Shown in pieces: positions 35,882 through 45,891 of a stretch of 64,000 nt of DNA (within the stretch, counting starts at the first letter, position 1; the number at the start of each line of letters is the position of its first letter). Location of the stretch: the NCBI GenBank assembly GCA_030077755.1, contig JAQJZZ010000011.1:2046001-2110000 (forward strand), written 5' to 3'. The position numbers were made by a program, and so were the translations under genes. The stretch is from Filosporella fistucella. Its lineage: Eukaryota; Ascomycota; Leotiomycetes; Helotiales. The notes below the pieces were generated by a model. The model was not told the DNA's origin and searched no databases. It was given only the letters and a program-made list of their open reading frames with translations.

Positions 35882-36990
35882 TAGTGGACTCGGTGGCTAC
35901 GGCTGGCTGACGGGGATGTATGGACTTGCGATTGACAATCTCCTGAAGGTTGAGGTTGTTCTCGCTGATGGACGAATTGTGATTGCTTGGGAAGGCGATC
36001 CAGAAACAAAAGACCTCTTTTGGGCAATGAGAGGTGCAGGTGCATTCTTTGGAGTTGTCACGAAGTTCTGGTTCAAAGCATATGAGCAGCCATCCAAAGT
36101 TTGGCGGTCCAAGATCGAATTTCCTTTAACAATGCTGGAACAAGTAATCAGATATGGGAATCTTTCCATGATCTCTTGAGAGATGTACAACGAGAAATCA
36201 ATGATGATTGTGTTCTTCTTACCAACAACTCCAGGAGCCCCTATTCCAACAGACACCGGTCTCTTAACACCTGCCGATGACACCAATTCGGACTCTTTCT
36301 CCGTGCTGCTCTTTTACAATGGTCTTGACATCGAAGCCCGAAGACAATTCGATATGTTATTCAAACTCAACATTATCGGAGAAGTGACAGATACAATACC
36401 CTACATGGAAATAAATTACTACATAAATAAAGGTCTAGAAGCTAGATTGAGAAGATCCATGAAAGGTTCGGCCTTTTTCTTGCCCCTCCGCGCTTCAGAT
36501 GCAAGAGAACTTTATGAACGCCGACAAGCTTTCACTAGGGAATACCCGGACGCCAATAACTCCGCCATCATCTTTGAGTTCTTCCCTCCCAATAAGATCA
36601 TAGAGGTGAAGCAAGAAAGCACTGCATTTGCAAATCGTGGAGCATATGGAAATACATTGTTTATCATGCAGTGGGAGGATGAGCAAACTGACAAACAATG
36701 TCGAGAATCGCCCACCGCGAGGCACATTTCATCCATCATAAATTCCGAAACGATGGAGGAAGGGCAGTACTGAATGATGGCGTGACCAAAAATGCGGTTG
36801 GAGAATATTTCAACTATGATGGTACATGAGGACTTTCTTTTCTACTAAATGCTGCTAACATTTGCAGGTATGAGCGAGAAGCATGAGAGAAGAAATGTGG
36901 GGCGAGCATAAGTTCAGAAGGTTGCGTGAATTGAAGAGGAAATATGACCCTGGGAATGTCTTTGGCAACAAGGGTCCAAGATATTTCTAG
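35882..36990 (+). pseudogene. 3' part of a BBE-like FAD-linked oxidase, broken
   Basis: Similarity starts mid-domain at about 35882 with GLGGYGWLTGMYGLAIDNLL, the end of the FAD-binding half of berberine-bridge-enzyme-like oxidases. It continues through VEVVLADGRIV and MRGAGAFFGVVTKFWF. An in-frame TGA at 36177-36179 interrupts the frame, which then continues (KSMMIVFFLPTT). Near 36770 the frame shifts to give AVLNDGVTKNAVGEYFNYDG, and after a putative intron it shifts again to LRELKRKYDPGNVFGNKGPRYF and a stop at 36990. The N-terminal half, with the signal peptide and the flavin-attachment His, is absent. One nonsense codon, two frame breaks and the truncation make this a pseudogene. Confidence 0.85.
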
Positions 36991-37315
36991 TTAGTCGCTT
37001 CTGGTGTTACGTTTCATCTCTTTGAAGCAAGTAGCTATTCGTTCTGTTTTCATTTTGAGTTCTTCAAGGGTGTTGGTCAAGAAGTTTGATGAACGAATCG
37101 CAATTGGCAGAGCAAGGAAAATTACTCGGAATCCATTCACGTTCATCTTGAATCCTCAACACGGTTTCATTGTCGTTCTTTTTTATGCCTACCGCTGCCC
37201 ACCATCACATAACATGAAGTGGTGTCGATGTTGCAGGACTCAGCTACCAAGAAGCTACCGTTATGTGCTGCGCAATAGAGAGCCTCTGTGAGTATATTGC
37301 TGGGTATATTGCTAA
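36991..37315. other. Spacer between pseudogene and RGS-LOV gene
   Basis: 325 bp lying between two convergent 3' ends. Nothing is recognised in it. Confidence 0.5.
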
Positions 37316-39552
37316 CTAATTCATCGTCGTCGCTGTTGCCGCACTATCTTTCCTCTTCCTGATATCGATTCTGACTCCGCCTTTTTCAGGTGTCCTCCTT
37401 CCGTTCCCATTTCCATTAACATGAGTTCCATCTCTGCTTCCGCCTGTACTAGATGAGCTCCTTAAATATTCCGCATAAAGCTGTCTTTCGTCTTCTCCTT
37501 TCCCATACCTGGATCTACCTACCCTCTTCAATCCGAATCCGCCATCGATATCTGCGTCGATACTCGATGTTGCGCGGACACTTCCAGCTCTACTGCCTGC
37601 TCGGGATGTACGGCCGTTATTAATACTAACCTCATTCATAGCAGCGTATCGGCGCCGTTCTTCAGCCATTTCATCCACCATGTCGTCTGCCATTCCAATC
37701 TTACGACTGTATGGCTGTTGAGCAGGTTCTCCATCTACTGGCACCAGAATTACCATCCAGACCCCCACTCTATCATCTGAGCCGAGCAACGGTGTGCAGC
37801 GCATGTATCTTGGTTTTACTTCATTTGGTCCACGGCCTCTTTCGCCTGCATGCGTGTTTTTCGGCAGCCAGAGTACCTTGGCGGTCACAGATGCCCCGTC
37901 TCGGAATGCCGACTCGAGAGCCGAGATGGTTTGAGTGGGTCCTCCGAGTTTGGTGAAGAGGTGGGTGCGAAGGAGACCTGGGATGCGGAGGGAAGGCGAG
38001 ACGAAAATTATTTGTAGTGAGGGATGAGGACGGACGAGGAGATACTAAGAATTGTTAAGGGTGGATTTGCTTTGAGATTGAAAAAGACTTACATGTTTGT
38101 ACACGCCAGGCAAATTACTGTTCTGAGGGCTTCCGTTAACGGTCAAATGTGAAAAGTTCAACCCGCCATCCATTATCTCGTCTGTGCCAATAATCCTCTT
38201 CTTCTGACTTCGATCTTTCACACTTGTTGGAACGCCTGATCGGATGGAAGCAGCATCGCTCGAGTCATCTCCACCACGAATATTACGATTAACAGTGTCC
38301 GACTCATCTTGACTGAACATCATACTCAATTCCTGCAGTTTTGTCAAAGTTTCTCTCGTTTTCGGTTGACGAGGGGTAGTTGAGAATTTCGATTTTGGAA
38401 TCTCTACTTCGTGATGTGCTTCAGAGTCTTTCTGAAGTAGAGCTCGGAATGACTCGATGCCCATCCCTTCGTGTACTAGGCCTGTCACATCGATTTGGGC
38501 ACCGATGAAGTATCGAACAATTCCTTTGTCATCATACAGAGGAGCACACATCAAAAGGTTGACAAATGGTGTGCCATCTCGGCGACTGCTTTCATCAGTG
38601 ATTGAATCGTTTATGCAATAGTTCTGTACTCACTAGTTTAGTAATATCTCGTTGGACTCTTGGCCGAGAGAGACTGCCTTCGCTATCCTCAGCGTCGTGT
38701 CTTTGTCTGTTGCAGGCCCTTGAAGAAATCTGCAATTTCTTCCAATAGCATATGTAGTGCCATATTGAGTTGTCCTATGAAACTCTGTTCGAATAAGTCA
38801 GCATCGGGCACAGTAATCAAAATGATGCAAGAACAGAGCACAGATATCTTACCCTCAGATGCGTAGATGATAGGATTATCATGGGTCGACGGATCAGTTA
38901 GACAATATACCTCTGCTAAATTCCCAACAAGGTCTTGTATTACGGGTATTGATTGTCCTGTTATATCTTTGCCAACACAGTCGGATACAACACCCACTAA
39001 TGTGTGTGTTACGAACGCCGGCAAGGCTTCCGAACAAAGCAAAAGTAATTCCCTTGCTGCGTAATCTTCAAACCTTACGTCTGCCGACGCAGCTTGCACC
39101 CTCGAAAATTTGCAGTAGTCAGTATGGGATGGCCACCTTATATTCCTGGCAACTGCATTCGCGTATTCGATGGCCTTCATAGCTTTGCGCATTTCCAAAT
39201 ACCGGATGAGAGTCGGCACCAGATTTGACATGTATCGATTAAGAAAAGTTGAAAAGCGGTAGAATAAGACATGATCGCCGAGTATGTAATGAAGATGCTC
39301 TGCGGAAAACAATCTCCTCATAATATCCTCGGTTTTCACAAAGTTTGTTGGCTGAGCTGGAGGCTGAAGATCAAAAAATTCAGCCTCCCCATTGGAATCT
39401 TGTTCTTGCGCCATCAAATTTCCATTCCTCTCGTCGTCTTCACCCATATCTGGTGATAGCAATGTGTCTCGAAGCTCCAGTTGAGGGACAGCTCGGAAGG
39501 ATATTTGATGGGAGTAAATTGTTGGACTACTGTGAGTAGTGCTGGGCTCCAT
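37316..39552 (-). CDS. RGS-LOV blue-light photoreceptor (BcLOV4-type)
   Basis: Exons 38853-39552, 38634-38784, 38093-38588 and 37316-38044 (minus) join in one frame to 691 aa. An N-terminal RGS-like helical domain (ILGDHVLFYRFSTFLNRY, YLEMRKAMKAIEYANAVA) is followed by a LOV/PAS domain: CLTDPSTHDNPIIYASE, then GRNCRFLQGP with the photoactive Cys at residue ~251, then YSRRDGTPFVNLLMCAPLYDD and YFIGAQIDVT. The flavin-contacting Asn and Gln are present, so photochemistry should be intact. The C-terminal half is long, basic and Ser-rich, with a second globular stretch (YLLVRPHPSLQIIFVSPS). Characterised fungal RGS-LOV proteins such as Botrytis BcLOV4 go to the plasma membrane on blue light; regulation of G-protein signalling is inferred from the RGS fold. 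The start Met may be further downstream or in an unseen upstream exon. Confidence 0.88.
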
Positions 39553-42022
39553 TTATGTGAAATATCATGCTTGACTGTAGTCTCAGGATTTAACGTGCTC
39601 AAGAAGACTTTTTTGGGAAAGGTTGCTCGTCATAACACAAGTATCTGCACAAGGATGTACGGTACCACTGTACCTTTGTAGAACCACAATAGCAGTGGAT
39701 ACCAAATGCCATGTCTGGATTCAAATGAGATTGCTCTCATAGCCAGGGTTCACTACCGGTAGTGCAACGTTTGATGGGAATGGAGCCAAAGAGTCTGTGG
39801 AAATATGACGGAGATGGGCTTGATGTATGGTGCTTGCAACGGACGTCTTCCCCGTAATCCATGGTATATTATCAGCAAATGAGGGGTCTTGGAATCCATT
39901 GAAGGATGCAATCAAACGCGAAAAGTGTGTACGGTTCAGGAAACTGCTTAGGATTGGATACTTATGCATCAAAGCGTGCGGAGAGGGAAGTGGATTGAAC
40001 GATACTTAGTGATACAGACCACGATCCGGAGAATAAAAATCGTCAGCTCAAGATACCAGAGCAACTGGTCGGATCCGACTAGTAGGATACTCCCTGGAGA
40101 TCGGGACAGGGTTAAAGATGTCACACTCGGATTCGTGTTGAGCTTTGGTCTTTTGTTGACTTTCAGAGTTTAGTTGTGGTCGACCATGAGTTTAAATAGT
40201 TGTCCCATCGGGTGTTAGCCTGTGTTATACAATTGCCAGTCCTGATCTCGAGTAGAATTTGGATGAAAAAGCAATTATGATTTTGTATTCGAGATCCCTT
40301 GATCGAGGATGACCACGTTTGTGAACCCGGGGTACCCTGTACATTCCTTGGAAATGCGCAAATTCAAACGAACCAGGGGGCTGCTATCCGTGCACATATA
40401 TTCAAGGCCCACCTCCGAAAACACTGAAAAGAGTTCGAGATCTTGAGAAGAAAAAGACCCGTGCGTACCTTCATTTTGATCGATAACGGTTTTTGAACGA
40501 GCTTTGTTAGACTCCGTGTTGAAAGCCTCGCTATTCGCCAACCAAGCACAGAAGCCTGCCAGAAATGGGCCGATTATGATCTCAACTTGGATTTAATGGC
40601 TTGGTATGGCAAACTGGTGTGCTTTCGAGTTCCGTTGGGCCGCTTGAGATGACTCTAATGAAGCAGTCCGAACTGCGCTTGTGAACAGAGACGGGTCTTC
40701 AAGAAGATACCACATAAGAGCATTTCTGATTTCGAGATGTAGTCAATACTATACGTATCCATGGAAGTAACACATTACCATCATACCAAGAACACAAAAC
40801 AAGTCTTTGCTATTCCTAGGCTCTGACTCGCGCAATTCCTATGAAAACACATAAAAATAACTCAAATTCCCCACAGTTAAAGTGTACCGGACATCAGTTT
40901 GGCTAGCAATTTATCAAACTGCAAGAATGGCAAGCCCGGGAAAGGAGAATGAAACAATTGAGAATCACTGGCGTCTGCAATTGGAGCCCTATCACACCAG
41001 GAAGACAATATCCGCCCCGCACAGTCCTCTCTAGATATCGGAACAAATCAACGTGGAAAGAGGAGCCACCAACGTTTGCTGCTATTGCTTGCAAATAGAG
41101 AAGTGGACAAGTAGCTCTTGTTCTATTATAAAATTCTCCACCATGACCCAGTCCCCCTCACTTTCACCGGTCTCTATAAACACATACCCGTCCCAGAGAA
41201 TATGAAAAAGGTCTAGAAATGGAAGGTTCATCTCACTTGGCAGTTTCTTACTGCACGCTACAGTGTTGGTTAAAAAAAGTGGTCAGATTAATGTCCTGAC
41301 TCCTTAGTTGCGAAATGAATATCTCCAACCCTTTACGCAGTCGCTGGAGTCATTCAAGCTGCTCAGGGGGATTTCGTAGCCAGGGAAAGAGAAGACGAGT
41401 ATGCTTGCTGATATGGCCAGGAAATACGGAATACCCAATGATACAATGTAATATATGTCATCAAGTGGTGCAGGTCTCGAAAACATGAGAAGAGCAGAGA
41501 GTAGAAATGAAGTATAACTTAACGGCGCGTGAAGATCTTCCAGCACGCGATGGAGACTAGGCAGGCTCAGCCCTGCCCTAAGGTAGTTTATGGATTATGC
41601 ATCAAGATACCATGTTTGAAGCAATATCATCACTCAATGAATGCTAAGAAAATATGGCAATAAAAATTCTGACTGTGCAGTTCGAATTTTCATATTCAGA
41701 TGGCATCATTTCGAACCATTGAAGCACGGCAAAGGAATAATGCATCATTTGACAGAACACAGAAAGAAGTCAGTCATGTGGACGACGAGAAAATAGCTGG
41801 AAGAAGACAAGCGCGTGGGTTATGGATTCTCCAGCTCCGAAGCTCGGCTGCCACAGCCGTTCATACGACAGCAGTGTGGATACCTAGCACGGCATTCCAA
41901 CCACCGCTAACTCATGTACCAATTCACGTATTTGACTCACGACTCTTGTATATATCTTCTATTAATGTAAATACCATTTAGACAGACCGTTCAAGCAACG
42001 GTCGACCATTTCAGCACTTACA
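39553..42022. promoter_or_regulatory. 2.5-kb divergent intergenic region, RGS-LOV / Mch1-like
   Basis: An unusually long spacer between two divergent starts. No coding sequence is supported. A hydrophobic frame on the minus strand at 41304-41546 has no homology that I recognise. The length suggests long 5' leaders or extended regulatory DNA for one or both genes. Confidence 0.45.
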
Positions 42023-43757
42023 ATGGCCTCAACTCGATCTCCTCTCCTCTCTAACGACCGTCATTCCGCCACTTCCTCGAGCTCCTCCCTCTCCTCTCTT
42101 ACTCGAAAGGAGCAAGCAAGACAACGAGATGTCACTAGATACATCTCGTTTACATCTGCCATTCTCTCTTGCCTGTGTGCAGGCTCAATCACAGCCTATT
42201 CCCTCTATGGCCATCTCTTCCAAGAAAGATTACGATACACTCAATTGCAGGTCAATATTGTAGTCATAGCTGCCGAATTAGCTCTATACTTGCCAGTTCC
42301 TCTCCTAGGCTACCTCTGCGATCGTATTGGTCCGGCGCCATTATCCTTCGCCTCTGCGATTCTGTTTGCTTTGGGATATCTACTGGCGGCATTCACATAT
42401 AGAAGTGGGGCAAAAGATGTTTATGGCTATACACACGAACGGGGTTGGCCATTGGGAATTATGGTAACTGCTTTCGTCATTATTGGTGTAGCTACCACTA
42501 TGATGTATCTCAGCGCAGTGACCACATGTGCGAAGAATTTCGGAAGAGGGAAGCATAAGGGTCTGGCATTAGCAAGCCCCATTGCGGCATTTGGCTTAAG
42601 TGGGATGTGGCAGAGCCAGGTCGGGAGTCGCATTTTGTATGAACATAGAGCGCATGGCGAACGAGGTGATGTGGACGTGTTCAAGTTCTTCATATTTCTT
42701 TCAGTTACCCTGCTGGCAGTGGGCTTGCTGGGAACTTTCTTCTTAAAGATCGTGGACGAGGAAGAGCTCATTGATGAGGCCGTTGAAGAATTAGAAAGAA
42801 GTGGATTGTTGGAGGACAGCGAATTTTTCCGCAGCGCAGAGCGAGGATATGGCTCTATTAGAAATCCCTTTGATGAAGAGGCAACAGAAGCTAGGAGAGT
42901 AGAAGATGAAGAAGCCGCCAAAAAGACCTGGCTGTTGAACGAGGAGACTCACAGATTTCTGAAAGACCATACTATGTGGTGGCTGGCAGCTGGATTTTTC
43001 TTTGTTTCTGGTATGTCACATTCCCAGTTTGAGATGCTCTAACTAACACGCATTAGGTCCTGGCGAAGCCTTTATCACAAATCTAGGCACCATTATTGGC
43101 ACATTGTATCCTCCCCACCCAGTCATTGCCATCGTTCCAACATCAGCCGCAACGCACGTCTCGATAGTTGCCATCACCTCTACCGCAGCTCGGATTCTAT
43201 TCGGCACCCTCACAGATGTCCTTGCCCCTCCTTCGACGGGCCACCGATATCAGTCCGCAGCTAATTCTTTGGCCTCACTACCTCCTCAAGCCAGCGGCTT
43301 TCACATATCCCGTGTAACATTCCTCATCGTCTCTGGACTCTTTCTCTCTCTGGGCCAGGTCATTCTCGCCTCAGGTTTTGTCCAAAATCACGCTGAGCGT
43401 TTCTGGCTCGTGTCTACTCTGATAGGTTCGGGTTATGGCGCCTTATTCAGCTTAACACCTCTCATAATCAGCGTAATATGGGGCGTCGAAAATTTTGGTA
43501 CAAATTGGGGTATCGTCGCAATGGTGCCTGCGGCAGGAGCCACCGTTTGGGGTATCATTTATTCGAATGTATATCAGTGGGCTGCGAATAAACAATCTCG
43601 GTTTCAGGATATGGAGGAAGAGGTGCTGTGTTATGGCAAAGAATGCTATTCGAGTACCTTCTGGGCTATGGCTGTTAGTGTATGGATTGGTTGTGCTCTC
43701 TGGGTTTGGGCGTGGAAGGGGAAGGATGGATGGAGTAAGAGAGGGATTGCAGTTTAG
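42023..43757 (+). CDS. Major facilitator superfamily transporter, Mch1-like
   Basis: Exons 42023-43010 and 43057-43757 encode 562 aa with about 12 membrane helices. A Ser-rich cytosolic N-terminus (SSSSSLSSLTRKEQARQRDVTRY) precedes TM1 (FTSAILSCLCAGSITAYSLYGHLFQERL). The MFS loop 2-3 signature is GYLCDRIGPAPL. A long acidic central loop (FDEEATEARRVEDEEAAKK) splits the two six-helix halves. The pattern and the nodulin-like opening match yeast Mch1 and fungal NFD4-type proteins, vacuolar-membrane MFS proteins whose substrate is unknown despite the monocarboxylate-transporter name. Splicing restores FVSGPGEAFITNLGTI. Confidence 0.88.
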
Positions 43758-44082
43758 ATACACGCATTTCAATGATAAATTCGAGCAGTTTCACAATATT
43801 CTTAGACCATTGACTTGAATCATCGCTGTATTACTTTTTGGGTGATATTCTCATCACCGACGCTATGCTCCAATATACAGAGGTTTGAACCCCATATGCT
43901 GCGCTCCCATTTCCAGAGATCTCAATACGCCACGGTAGACAAATGCCCACCAATGATCCCCATTCATGATATCTAACGCCTTGAAAATGCAATCATTTTC
44001 TATGATACCACCCATCTGACCACCATTCCTTCGCATCCCGCGAACATAGTGTACACATTCCATTCTGGTCTCAATGCATTCC
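43758..44082. other. Convergent spacer
   Basis: 325 bp between the 3' ends of the MFS gene and the AT-hook gene. No gene is seen. Confidence 0.5.
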
Positions 44083-45891
44083 TTACAAAGCACCGGACAT
44101 CATCACATCCTCTCCATCGCTGGCACTTCCACCTGGGCTGGCGCCTTCACCTGGGGTATCGACAGCAGTATCAGCAGCTGGCGAGGATCCACTCTCATCT
44201 CCACCTTGAACACCGTCGTCTTCGGAAGAAGTGTTGCGTCGAACTCTCATGTAACGTTGGGGATTGATGACAGGTTCCATAATGGCTTGGAATTGGGTAG
44301 CAGCTAGTCTACGCTTGATCTTTTTGTAGCGTCTGGCGTTGTTGAATTTCATTGAACCATGCTCGATAACTTGGTCTTTGACGGATGGAGTGACTTGGTT
44401 GCCATTTGCGTCGTCGAGCCAAAGAGCTGAGATATCAGGTTTCTTCATAACTGTGGTGGGTCAGTAAATGAAGATGTGAGGAGAAAAGTTGGAAGTATCC
44501 ATACGTAGAGTGCTACCCTTTGGTCCATCACCCATATGCCATGCTAATGGAATAAAATGTCTTTCCTTCATGTGGTTTTTCCACTCCTTACGACTCTTAA
44601 AACGAACGCAAAGGTATTTTGCAAGTTCCTCCGACTCCTCAATGTCGAGTATGGTTTCTCGCTCAATGCAACATTTGCCCCACATGCAGGCGTATCCCTT
44701 GTCCCTCTCTGCTTGGGATTTCTCATATGCTTGAGCCCGAGCTCTCTTTGGAATATGCACATTAAAGACATGAATAACCAGCGTCTCTAAGTTTTGTAGC
44801 TCAGCGACGCAACCCTTCCATTCGCACTTGAAAGGATAGAACAAAGGGTCTGGGCCCTCGATCACCTTGTGACGTGTGGTTCCAGGTGGACGACCAGGCT
44901 TTTTGACGACACCAGAAGCTTTCTCTGCAGCCCTTTCTTTGGCCTTTGCTTCAGATTCTGCAGTTCTGAAAGGTCGACCTCGCTTCTTAGGGGCAGTGGC
45001 CTGTGTGGTCTTCCCTTTGGATTTTGCTGGCCTACCACGTCTCTTTGGACCTGGTGCAGTTGGGTCATTGGATGCGGTGGCTTCTTCGAAGGATTCTGGG
45101 GATGGGGTGGCTGAAGCTTCATTATCTTCCAATGTCCGTCCATCGGATGGTGTAGAGGCAGTCTTTGATGCAGGCCCCTGTGGTCGAGAGCTAGTAGCGC
45201 TAGGTTGTGAAAGACTATGTGGACCTGAGATAGATGCTACCTTTGGGCTACTCAAGACAATGGAGAACGAAGAAGGTGAGTGAAGAATTCTGTCGTTTGA
45301 TACTGATACTGAATTGCTGTTTGGGGGATCAGGAATGCAGTGAAGTGTGTCCGGCACAGGAGGGGTAGCTTGGGATGATGACGAGGCTTGTCCCGCTGAA
45401 ATAGGTAAACCAGGTCGTTGAGAAGGTGGTGTAACATGACTTTGAGATGGCGGGACCGGAGCAAATGGGAATGGGGCCATATAATCTGGTCGAGGATTTG
45501 CTGGTCGAACATTCACTTGGCCATTCTTTGATATTTGTTGTATAGGACTTGAGGCAATCTCAGAGGGTGATGCATGTCGCTCAGACAGACGAGTAGCTGA
45601 TTTATGGACACCAGAGTTTGTTCGGTAGCTTCTTGGTTGGTGGTTGAGATGTTGAAGATGATTCGGGAAAGCTGGTTGAGGCTTAGAGATGTGTGCCTTG
45701 TCTGATTCTTCTGGCTGGGATGATGGTTGGATTGGCAAAAACAACGACATTTCTTGCCTCTCCTGACCAAAACCTGGTGATGTTTGCCGACCAATGATAT
45801 TCGGGCTTGTGGCTTCCTTTGATGGTGCTGTTGTTGGGTGTCCATGATATTCATCAGGATCAAATCCAGGGCCAAAGCCTGGAGGAGCCAT
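44083..45891 (-). CDS. AT-hook and C2H2 zinc-finger DNA-binding protein
   Basis: Exons 44505-45891 and 44083-44450 (minus) give 584 aa. The first ~270 residues are Pro/Ser/Gln-rich and disordered. Three AT-hook-like cores follow: PKRRGRPAKSK, PKKRGRPFRT and VKKPGRPPGT. Then comes a C2H2 finger, YPFKCEWKGCVAELQNLETL with HVFNVHI, and a second Cys/His-bearing segment (YACMWGKCCIE, NHMKERHF). The C-terminal region holds a basic RYKKIKRRLAATQFQ helix and an acidic GS-rich tail. AT-hooks bind the minor groove of A/T-rich DNA, so a chromatin or transcription role is likely. I know no characterised orthologue. Confidence 0.85.

Noticed and set aside
36183..36773. A clean 196-codon frame starting with ATG that might be called a separate small gene.
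   Set aside because: It is in the same frame as the preceding BBE-oxidase fragment, separated by one TGA. It is the middle of a broken gene, not a gene of its own.
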